The notes beneath the pieces are model-generated. The model had not been told where the DNA came from and did no database searches. It saw nothing but the letters and a program-made list of their open reading frames with translations. A stretch of 64,000 nucleotides of DNA, taken from positions 3,162,001 to 3,226,000 of the forward strand of contig NZ_CP062159.1 of NCBI RefSeq assembly GCF_014844035.1. Reading direction: 5' to 3'. Source of the DNA: Flavobacterium sp. MDT1-60 (GTDB taxonomy: Bacteria; Bacteroidota; Bacteroidia; Flavobacteriales; Flavobacteriaceae). Of the stretch, positions 54,696 to 61,436 are shown piece after piece; position 1 is the stretch's first letter, and the number at the start of each line of letters is the position of its first letter. The translations under genes were made by a program, and so were the position numbers.

Positions 54696-54778
54696 ACATG
54701 CAGATTCTAAATATTTAAAATTTGCATGTAATGCTTTAATACTCGCAACATGCAAGGCCCAGTGCCGCTATATCTTTG
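54696..54778 (+). promoter_or_regulatory. promoter and operator array of the first SDR operon
   Basis: TATCTTTG (54771-54778) matches the -7 consensus and no -33 is visible, as expected for an activator-dependent promoter. Upstream, TTGCATGT (54722-54729) and ACATGCAA (54748-54755) are perfect inverted copies, and a third ACATGCA lies at 54696-54702. The segment 54714-54741 (containing GTAATGCTTTAA) recurs at 56862-56889 with about 23 of 28 bases identical, at nearly the same distance from the -7 region. Confidence 0.55.
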
Positions 54779-54828
54779 TCCTATCAAATTGAAAGAACGA
54801 TTTATAATCATTTAAAATTTAAAAAATC

Positions 54829-55581
54829 ATGAAAAAATTAAACAACAAAACAGCGGTAATTACAGGGTCAGCTAGAGGATTAGGAAAAGCAATTGCAGAG
54901 CGATATGCAGCAATGGGCGCCAACATCGTAATTAATTATTCTAAAGACAAAGCATCAGCAGAAGAAGTGTTAAGCAATATTTTAGCTATGGGCGTAAAAG
55001 CCATTGCAGTTCAGGCAGACGTGAGCAAAGTAGCTGACCTTGAAAGACTTTTTGCAGAAGCAAAAGCGGCATTTGGAAAAATTGATATTGTGGTAGCCAA
55101 TGCCGGAATCGAAATGGTAGAGGTGCCCGTTACCGATTTTACAGAAGAGCAGTTCGATAAAGTATTTTCGATCAATACAAAAGGTACCTATTTCACGATG
55201 CAGCAGGCAGCCAAACACATCGAAGACAATGGTAGAATTATTTACATCGCTTCGAGTACTACTTCCTTCCCGGTTCCTGGAATGGCTGTTTACGGAGGAA
55301 GTAAAATTACCCCAAGATATTTGGTTGACATTTTATCTAAAGAAATTGGGCACCGCGGGGTTACGGTAAACTCCATTATCCCTTTTGCGGTAGACCATTC
55401 CGGAATTTTCGCGGAAGCAGACAGCTATCCTGAACTGAGAAAACAATTATTAGACAGCTGCCCGATGAGACGATTGGCCGAGGTTGAAGATGTAGCAAAT
55501 GTGGCGGAATTTTTTGCAAGTGATCTTTCTTCTTTTGTAAATGGCCAGCATCTTTTGGTAAACGGGGGAGCTACAAATTAA
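54829..55581 (+). CDS. short-chain dehydrogenase/reductase (SDR), paralogue 1
   Basis: 250 residues, classical SDR. Cofactor motif TGSARGLGKAIAERY (Gly-rich, NADP-preferring Arg), VANAGIEM, active-site IIYIASSTTSF (Ser) and YGGSKITPR (Tyr-xxx-Lys). 3-Oxoacyl-ACP reductase-like or related alcohol dehydrogenase. Substrate unknown. Closely related to the SDR at 57796-58548, with a central tract of almost identical DNA. Followed after 13 bp by a small secreted protein gene. Confidence 0.9.
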   Translation: MKKLNNKTAVITGSARGLGKAIAERYAAMGANIVINYSKDKASAEEVLSNILAMGVKAIAVQADVSKVADLERLFAEAKAAFGKIDIVVANAGIEMVEVPVTDFTEEQFDKVFSINTKGTYFTMQQAAKHIEDNGRIIYIASSTTSFPVPGMAVYGGSKITPRYLVDILSKEIGHRGVTVNSIIPFAVDHSGIFAEADSYPELRKQLLDSCPMRRLAEVEDVANVAEFFASDLSSFVNGQHLLVNGGATN

Positions 55582-55594
55582 TAAATAAAGTACC

Positions 55595-55990
55595 ATGAAA
55601 ACAATAGTAATTGGATTGTTTTTCGCCTGTGCTGCATGCGGACAATCTGTAAATAAAACAGAAAAAGTGAATACTGAGAAAATAACAAACCAAACTGCAA
55701 AAAAAGCAATCGAGGCTTTGCAAAATGCTGACCAGAACGCGTGGTTCTCCTTATTTGCCGACAATGCAGTACTGTATGATGACGGGAATAAAAAGAATTT
55801 TATAAGTTTTTTTACAAAAGCAATAGGACATGAACGATTTACCTCCATTGACAAAGTAGAAAATAATTCATTTGATATCTATGGGAAATTCCATAGTGAC
55901 CTGTGGGGAAACTTTCAAACCTACTTCAAATTCCAGATTAACAAAGAAGGGAAAATCACAAGGCTGGATATTGGGCAGGCAGATTACTAA
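55595..55990 (+). CDS. small lipoprotein, NTF2/SnoaL-like
   Basis: 131 residues with a short signal and lipobox-like ending CAACG near residue 15. The mature part (KKAIEALQNADQNAWFSLFA, then DNAVLYDDGNKK and FKFQINKEGKITRLDIGQADY) fits the NTF2-like cone fold found in SnoaL-type proteins, which bind or isomerise small molecules. Co-transcribed with SDR paralogue 1. No catalytic residues can be assigned. Confidence 0.65.
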   Translation: MKTIVIGLFFACAACGQSVNKTEKVNTEKITNQTAKKAIEALQNADQNAWFSLFADNAVLYDDGNKKNFISFFTKAIGHERFTSIDKVENNSFDIYGKFHSDLWGNFQTYFKFQINKEGKITRLDIGQADY

Positions 55991-56041
55991 AACGGCAATG
56001 GCTGAGACGAATTAATAAAGAAAGATTTTAATACTACGATT

Positions 56042-56701
56042 ATGAAAAACACAAACAAGGGCATTATTTTCATGCCGGACATCAGCGGATTTACACGTTT
56101 TGTAAAAGAAACCGATATGCTTGCGGGTCAAAAAGTAGTATCAAAATTACTTTCTTCCATTATTGAACACAATGAGATGCAGTTTAAGATTGCAGAAATT
56201 GAGGGCGACGCCATCCTTTTTTATCACTTTGGGAAACCATTTGCAGTGAATAAAATACTAAACCAGTTTGATAAGATGCTGCGCGCTTTTGAACAAGCAG
56301 TAGAAGATGTCTCAAAAGATTTTCCGCAGGCCAAAATGCTATCACTGAAACTAGTAGTACATTATGGGGAGCTCACAGGATATGACCTTATGGGATTTCA
56401 TAAACTTTATGGCAGCACCGTTATAGAAGCACATCGATTACTAAAAAATGACATTGCGCAGCCTTGTTATGTTTTACTAACCGATGCTTATACACAAGCA
56501 GCTTTTAAAACCAATAAAAGCAGCTCCCCTTCTTGGGACAATAAAAAAGAACTGTGCCAGATTTATGACGAACTGGGAAGTATCTGTTTTTCATACCTGT
56601 CTTTTGACCAGTCAGCAATTGAACGCCGCAGCAAATCATTTGATGAGATAGCGAACAGTATATCCAATTCGACAAGCGCTGTATTTACATACTCCGCTTA
56701 A
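56042..56701 (+). CDS. DUF2652 (adenylate cyclase-like) protein
   Basis: 219 residues. FMPDISGFTRFVKETD at the N-terminus and EIEGDAILFYHFG resemble the metal-binding region of class III nucleotide cyclases, the pattern of DUF2652 proteins. LVVHYGELTGYDLMGFHKLYG continues the fold. Whether it has cyclase activity is unknown. Probably last gene of the first SDR operon, 51 bp after the lipoprotein gene. Confidence 0.75.
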   Translation: MKNTNKGIIFMPDISGFTRFVKETDMLAGQKVVSKLLSSIIEHNEMQFKIAEIEGDAILFYHFGKPFAVNKILNQFDKMLRAFEQAVEDVSKDFPQAKMLSLKLVVHYGELTGYDLMGFHKLYGSTVIEAHRLLKNDIAQPCYVLLTDAYTQAAFKTNKSSSPSWDNKKELCQIYDELGSICFSYLSFDQSAIERRSKSFDEIANSISNSTSAVFTYSA

Positions 56702-56861
56702 TTCAATTTAAACTTATAATGTGTGTCCAACAAGATCGTATAATACTACGATCAGTATTTTCATGCCCAGAAATGACCATAAAATAATGTCTTTTTGTCA
56801 TTTGTATAAAACAATTAATAATAGAAAAATGAATCACAAAAATGTACTTTTTAAGGCAGCC

Positions 56862-56925
56862 TTTAAAATGTATAAGTAATGCTTTAAAATTTGCATTTTT
56901 AAAAAATTAATAACAACAATCTTTG
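56862..56925 (+). promoter_or_regulatory. promoter/operator of the second SDR operon
   Basis: The segment starting at TTTAAAAT (56862) and containing GTAATGCTTTAA (56876-56887) repeats the operator region of the first SDR promoter. CTTTG at 56921-56925 lies 45 bp from GTAATG, against 46 bp in the first promoter. The -7 here (AATCTTTG) deviates from TAnnTTTG at its first base. Confidence 0.5.
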
Positions 56926-56939
56926 TATCAACAAATTAG

Positions 56940-56978
56940 AACAACAAATAATAACAACAAATAATAACAACAAATAAT
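56940..56978 (+). repeat. tandem repeat, 3 x 13 bp AACAACAAATAAT
   Basis: Three exact copies in the 5' untranslated region of the second SDR operon, ending 20 bp before the ATG. An A-rich unstructured leader that could aid translation initiation. Copy-number slippage is possible. Confidence 0.8.
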
Positions 56979-56998
56979 AACATTTAAAAATTAAAATC

Positions 56999-57739
56999 AT
57001 GAAAAATTTAAACAACAAAGTAGTTTTAGTAACAGGAGCTTCAAGAGGAATCGGTGCAGCAGTAGCTAAAAATTTAGCCGAAAGAGGCGCAAAAGTAATC
57101 GTTAATTATGCAGGCGGACTTCAGTCAGCAGAAGAGACAGTAGCGACAATCAAAAACGCAGGCGGAGATGCTATCGCCATTCAGGCAGATGTGAGCAAAT
57201 CAGACGAAGTAAAAGCGATGTTCGATCAGGCGATAGCGCACTACGGCAAAATTGATGTTTTGGTAAACAATGCAGGAATTATGATCACCAAACTGATCAA
57301 GGATACAACCGATGAGGATTTTACAAGACAATTTGATATCAACGTGAGAGGAACTTTCAACACCCTTAGAGAAGCTGCAACACGGTTGGCAGACAACGGA
57401 AGTATTATTAATTTCTCTACATCTGTAAACAGAATCATGCTTCCAAGTTACGGTACTTATGTAGCTACAAAAGCGGCAGTGGAGCAGCTGACCAGAGTAA
57501 TGGCAAAAGAAGTTGGAGCCAGAGGCATCAATATCAATTCTATTTCTCCAGGGCCTACAAACACAGCATTGTTTACAACAGGCAAGCCTCAGGAAGTTAT
57601 TGACAGACTAGCCTCACTTTCAGCTTTCAACCGTCTGGGAGAACCGGAAGATATTGCTCAGACTGTTGCATTTTTGGCAAGTGATGATGCAAAATGGATT
57701 ACAGCCCAAAACATTGGAGTAAATGGCGGGATGGCTTAA
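56999..57739 (+). CDS. short-chain dehydrogenase/reductase (3-oxoacyl-ACP reductase-like), paralogue 2
   Basis: 246 residues. TGASRGIGAAVAKNLAERGA binds NADP, VNNAGIMITK and NFSTSVNRI hold the active-site Ser, and YGTYVATKAAVEQLTR holds Tyr-xxx-Lys. The C-terminal NIGVNGGMA is typical of FabG-like enzymes. It differs clearly from the other two SDRs of the locus. The physiological substrate is unknown. It is followed after 56 bp by SDR paralogue 3. Confidence 0.92.
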   Translation: MKNLNNKVVLVTGASRGIGAAVAKNLAERGAKVIVNYAGGLQSAEETVATIKNAGGDAIAIQADVSKSDEVKAMFDQAIAHYGKIDVLVNNAGIMITKLIKDTTDEDFTRQFDINVRGTFNTLREAATRLADNGSIINFSTSVNRIMLPSYGTYVATKAAVEQLTRVMAKEVGARGININSISPGPTNTALFTTGKPQEVIDRLASLSAFNRLGEPEDIAQTVAFLASDDAKWITAQNIGVNGGMA

Positions 57740-57795
57740 TTCTTAAAATAACAATAATATAAAAGCATTTAACAACCATTTAAAATATAATAATC

Positions 57796-58548
57796 ATGAA
57801 CAATTTACACAATAAAGTAGCATTGATCACAGGATCAGCAAGAGGATTAGGAAAAGCAATTGCAGAGCGTTATGCAGCACTTGGAGCAGATATCATAATC
57901 AATTATTCACGAGACAAAGCATCGGCGGATGAAGTAGTGGAGAACATTAAAAAATTAGGATCAAGAGTAATAGCCGTTCAGGCAGATATCAGCAAAGTGG
58001 CTGATTTGGAGAGACTGTTTACAGAGGCAAAAGCCGCTTTTGGAAAAATTGACATTGTAGTGGCAAATGCCGGAATTGAACTAGTAGAAACACCGGTAGT
58101 GGATTTTACGGAAGAGCAGTTTGACAAAGTTTTCTCCATCAACACCAAAGGTACTTATTTCACGATGCAGCAGGCAGCTAAAAATATTACAGATAATGGG
58201 CGTATCATTTACATAGCTTCAAGCACAACTTCATTTCCTGTACCGGGAATGGCAGTTTACGGCGGAAGCAAAACAACACCAAGATATCTTGTTGACATTT
58301 TATCTAAAGAAATTGGGCACCGCGGGGTTACGGTTAACTCCATTATCCCTTTTGCGGTAGACCATTCCGGAATTTTCGCGGAAGCAGACAGCTATCCGGA
58401 ACTTAGAAAGCAATTATTGGACAGCTGTCCAATGGGCAGACTGGCTCATGTTGATGACGTTGCCAATGCAGCTGAGTTCTTCGCAAGCGATTTATCCTCT
58501 TTTGTAAACGGACAGCACCTTTTGGTAAACGGAGGAGCTACAAACTAA
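57796..58548 (+). CDS. short-chain dehydrogenase/reductase (SDR), paralogue 3
   Basis: 250 residues, same length as paralogue 1 and very similar throughout: TGSARGLGKAIAERY, VANAGIEL and YGGSKTTPR carry the cofactor and catalytic residues. DNA identity with paralogue 1 jumps to 106 of 107 bases over 58291-58397, while flanking regions differ at many silent positions, a sign of gene conversion. A stem-loop follows before the next gene. Confidence 0.9.
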   Translation: MNNLHNKVALITGSARGLGKAIAERYAALGADIIINYSRDKASADEVVENIKKLGSRVIAVQADISKVADLERLFTEAKAAFGKIDIVVANAGIELVETPVVDFTEEQFDKVFSINTKGTYFTMQQAAKNITDNGRIIYIASSTTSFPVPGMAVYGGSKTTPRYLVDILSKEIGHRGVTVNSIIPFAVDHSGIFAEADSYPELRKQLLDSCPMGRLAHVDDVANAAEFFASDLSSFVNGQHLLVNGGATN

Positions 58549-58554
58549 TAAACG

Positions 58555-58596
58555 AAAGCGGTCTGCAAATGACAAAGCTTCAGACCGCTTTAAAAA
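58555..58596 (+). terminator. intercistronic stem-loop after SDR paralogue 3
   Basis: AAAGCGGTCTG (58555-58565) pairs perfectly with CAGACCGCTTT (58581-58591). The following TAAAAATTT is a poor U-run, so it may attenuate or stabilise mRNA rather than fully terminate. Confidence 0.55.
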
Positions 58597-58618
58597 TTTA
58601 ATCTTTAAAACATATATT

Positions 58619-59089
58619 ATGAAAACTTTTCAAACTGCCGTTCTTTTCGGCCTATTCGGAGCAGCAGCTGTTTCGATATCATTTGCGGCCGGGTGGCCGA
58701 CATGGGTAATGTTTATTGCCTGGGTAAGCTATTACATTTTTGGAAGAAACATCAAAAATTCGGCCTCTGCGTTTATTCAAATCATCTTAGGACTATTGAT
58801 GGGAGCTATGATTCAGTTTACCGGAATGTTTTTAGGTGGATATTTAGGAGCATTTGGCCTGCCGGTATCGATCTTTATTTTCATAGGTTCGCTTGCCTAT
58901 CTTTCTAAAATAAAAAGCTTGAGCAGTATTCCTGCCTGGTTTTTAGGACTTATTGTGTTTTTCGGAATTCACCCAAAACTGGAACCTCTTTCATTACTGG
59001 AATTAGCCGTTCCGCTTCTTTTCGGATTTGTTTTTGCCTTTTTAAATGATACGGCTGTGCACAAAATTCAGCCTAATCCGGAACATTAA
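58619..59089 (+). CDS. DUF1097 family membrane protein
   Basis: 156 residues with five or so hydrophobic segments: FGLFGAAAVSISFAAGWPTW, IIFGLLMGAM-type and LGAFGLPVSIFIFIGSLAYL, ending in LLFGFVFAFLND. The layout and GWPTWVMF motif suit DUF1097 (YcdZ-like inner-membrane proteins) of unknown function. It sits after the SDR genes, separated by a stem-loop, and is followed by a terminator. Confidence 0.7.
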   Translation: MKTFQTAVLFGLFGAAAVSISFAAGWPTWVMFIAWVSYYIFGRNIKNSASAFIQIILGLLMGAMIQFTGMFLGGYLGAFGLPVSIFIFIGSLAYLSKIKSLSSIPAWFLGLIVFFGIHPKLEPLSLLELAVPLLFGFVFAFLNDTAVHKIQPNPEH

Positions 59090-59114
59090 AGTTTAGCATA
59101 AGCAATCCTGCATA

Positions 59115-59160
59115 GGTATTCATTTTGGACACAAATAAGCTCAAAATGGATACCTTTTAA
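59115..59160 (+). terminator. terminator-like hairpin after the DUF1097 gene
   Basis: GGTATTCATTTTG (59115-59127) and CAAAATGGATACC (59142-59154) pair at 12 of 13 positions, followed by TTTTAATT. Confidence 0.65.
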
Positions 59161-59207
59161 TTCCGGCTCATCAGGGTCTTTGTAATCAGATAATTAAATA
59201 TAAAAAT

Positions 59208-59487
59208 ATGATACAATCAAAAGGTTATGCAGCCCAGAATGCTGCATCTAATTTGGCTCCATGGGAATTTCAACGAAGAGATCTTACTCAGAATGATGTA
59301 CTGATCGATATTTTATACTGCGGGGGTATGCCACTCGGATCTTCACTCTATAAAAAATGACTAGTTTCCGGGTCTTTTCCCGATGGTTCCCGGTCATGAA
59401 ATTGTGGGAGTTGGTGTAATGGTAGATTCCTGCCTGGAGTGCGAAAACTGCCGCAATCATCAGAAGCAGTTTTGTCCGGATTATGAA
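59208..59487 (+). pseudogene. zinc-type alcohol dehydrogenase remnant
   Basis: From ATG 59208 the frame reads like the N-terminus of a zinc-dependent cinnamyl-alcohol-type dehydrogenase (MIQSKGYAAQNAASNLAPWE, then DVLIDILYCG). Lesions: an extra G in the G5 run at about 59322-59326 shifts frame before CHSDLHSIKND; a TAG replaces the expected Trp codon at about 59362; the segment between GHEIVG and VGVMVDSC is missing about 17 residues, as if deleted between short VG repeats; and the gene ends after CPDYE, losing the whole Rossmann domain. The four structural-zinc cysteines are still visible (CLECENC, then FC). Confidence 0.85.
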
Positions 59488-59601
59488 TTATCAGTATTTT
59501 TAATAGCAACTGTCTTTAGCGCTATTTTGGCTTTTAGTTTCTGGCAATTACTGATTTTATCAAAATACATTAATAGAACTGTTAACACCCCAGCATCTTA
59601 G
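59488..59601 (+). other. junction segment encoding a short hydrophobic tail
   Basis: In frame with the second part of the dehydrogenase remnant but unrelated to it: a hydrophobic helix (FLIATVFSAILAFSFWQLLI) then KYINRTVNTPAS and stop. It overlaps the truncated 3' end of the integrase on the other strand. It looks like the edge of another gene joined by rearrangement. Confidence 0.4.
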
Positions 59602-60643
59602 AGACAGTAAAGATATCTGTACCAGCGGCCATTTGTAATGTTGCATACGTATGTCGAAAGCAGTGAAAAGTGATGTGTTTCTCAATTGATGCATCCCTGA
59701 CCCATAAAGGTATCAAACGGTCAAAATCCCATTTTTTTAAATTATGAAAGATCTTCCCATGCTTCATTCTTTCCGGACCTAAGAATTCTACCGCTTCCTC
59801 AGAAATCGGTAGGGTCAAGGGCCGATCAGTTTTCTGCTGCTTAAACCTTATATAATATCCTTCATTTTTACTGTATTGCACTTCTTCCCATGTAAGTTTA
59901 GAAATGTCTGAGTATCGTATTCCGGTCAACATGGAAAACATGCTGACGCGTTTGACAATCTCGTTTTTGCAAGGTGTCCTAAACAACCTTGAAGCTTCTT
60001 CCATAGTTAAGAAATTTCTTTGAGACTCCTGTTCTTTTATGCTTTCAACCGCAGCATTAACATCAGTTTGCAAGAATCCTTTCTTGTAAGCTTTTTTAAG
60101 AGTTGCTTTGATCTTGTTGAAATAGGACAGGGCAGTGTTTTGAGCCAAGAGCTTTTTATTTTTTCTTAAACTTTTTGCCTTTAAGATATATTCCCTAAAA
60201 TCTTCAATAACTGTGACATCAATTTCCCGCATCAATATATCCTCATTCTTAAGAAACATTTCAAAGTGAGTAATTGCCGATTTCCATATTTCACTGTTAA
60301 TACCAATTTTACTTTCTGCTGTTAGTTTTAAATACTTTAGAAATGACATTTTACCAATCTCAATCAAACGAAGCCGCTCCTGCTCAAATGGGGTATATAT
60401 TTGCTGCTTATTGAGTTCATTAAGCCTATTTGCACAAATAATTTCCGCTTTGCAAAAATTCTCTAAATTCATTTCTTTGTCTATATTACTTTTTGGTTTT
60501 GAAACCAGATATAAGCCTAAATATTCTCTTCGAGAAAATTCGCGAGTTTTAGGATTGTACACTGCGAGGAAAAAATCAAGATATAACGTAATCTTTCCAC
60601 TTGGCAGCGTTCTTTTTCTAAGCGTTACATTTATATTTTTCAT
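59582..60643 (-). pseudogene. tyrosine recombinase (integrase), C-terminally truncated
   Basis: 353 residues. Arm-type N-terminal domain (VTLRKRTLPSGKITLYLDFF), SAM-like core-binding domain (about 110-215), then the catalytic domain with TGIRYSDISKL (Arg) and HCFRHTYATL (His-xx-Arg). The protein stops at VSKMLGC where relatives continue KMLGH and, some 20 residues later, supply the nucleophilic Tyr. Without it strand cleavage is impossible, so the gene is classed as broken although its N-terminal four-fifths is intact. It starts 2 bp after the stop of the upstream excisionase-like gene. Typical of Bacteroidota mobile elements. Confidence 0.82.
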
Positions 60644-60645
60644 CT

Positions 60646-61203
60646 TTACACTGCATTAAAAATTATATCAATATCCTGTTTGGCGACATAGGTAAATTTT
60701 CCAATCGCATACTTAACAATGCCATGGCGCTGAATCAAGAAGTAGAGTGCACCAGAAGAAATATTGAATTTCTGTTGAATCTCCGTTATTGTATAGCAAT
60801 TCTCAAAGCCTGGAAATTGTTGTTTTGGTTTTAAAAGCAAATCCTCTGCAGGTAGTGCAAAAAAGGAATCAAGATCACATCTTCGGATAACTGTCCGTTT
60901 GCCAAACTTTCCAATGTCCAGATGTCCTCTGCTAACTAGTCTGTAAATTGTGCTTCTGCTTATTCCAAAAAGAAGACCTGCCTGTTTAATGCTCAGGAAA
61001 TCTTTTACCCTTACCGCTTCAAGGATTGGATTTTTGGCAATCTCAGTCTGTTTATTGCTCTGATCGATCTTGGACTGCCTTGTCCTTGCTTTGTAGGCCC
61101 TGCTGCTGCATTTTAGCGAGCAGTATTGGGTCTTGGTTGTTTTTGCGATGAATTCGTTTTGACAGAATTCGCAAATTCTTTTAATCTTGATGTTCGTACT
61201 CAT
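60646..61203 (-). CDS. excisionase-like DNA-binding protein with zinc-finger and two HTH motifs
   Basis: 185 residues from ATG 61203 (an upstream ATG at 61227 lies inside the repeat array and adds eight atypical residues). N-terminal zinc-ribbon-like CEFCQNEF...YCSLKC, then two MerR/excisionase-type helix-turn-helix units: LSIKQAGLLFGISRSTIYRL with KRTVIRRCDLDSFF, and YTITEIQQKFNISSGALYFL with KQDIDIIF. Probably the recombination directionality factor or regulator of the neighbouring integrase. The array of four phased hexamers immediately upstream may be its own binding site. Confidence 0.75.
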   Translation of the reverse strand: MSTNIKIKRICEFCQNEFIAKTTKTQYCSLKCSSRAYKARTRQSKIDQSNKQTEIAKNPILEAVRVKDFLSIKQAGLLFGISRSTIYRLVSRGHLDIGKFGKRTVIRRCDLDSFFALPAEDLLLKPKQQFPGFENCYTITEIQQKFNISSGALYFLIQRHGIVKYAIGKFTYVAKQDIDIIFNAV

Positions 61204-61217
61204 AGAATGTGGCTTTA

Positions 61218-61253
61218 AGTGTCCCATTGTGTCTATGTGTGTCTCATTGTGTC
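61218..61253. repeat. four helically phased hexamers (A/T)GTGTC, 10-bp period
   Basis: AGTGTC at 61218 and TGTGTC at 61228, 61238 and 61248, each starting exactly 10 bp after the previous one. They lie 15-50 bp upstream of the excisionase-like start codon on its coding strand (reading GACACA). A phased protein-binding array is likely. Confidence 0.6.
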
Positions 61254-61436
61254 ATGATTTGGCCAAAAAAAAATCCATATGCGGAAAAATATTTTCGTGG
61301 TACAATAATGGTACAAAAAGGAACAAACTATCTGCAAATAAAACTATATAAACAGAAAGAAGAATACCAGTTAAGATGCTGTTTTATAACATTTTAACTG
61401 GGATTCTTTGTTTTATTTTGTGATGTTTTGTGAAAT

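Noticed and set aside
56940..56978. Three evenly spaced repeats as a mini CRISPR array
   Set aside because: The 13-bp units are directly adjacent with no spacers and there are no cas genes; it is a simple tandem repeat.
59383..59601. A real 72-residue membrane protein gene
   Set aside because: Its first half is the decayed zinc-binding part of an alcohol dehydrogenase and its second half comes from another sequence; it is a chimeric frame at a junction.
61209..61397. Plus-strand 62-residue ORF upstream of mnmE's 3' end
   Set aside because: It covers the repeat array in low-complexity sequence, overlaps the start of the excisionase-like gene and has no protein-like features.
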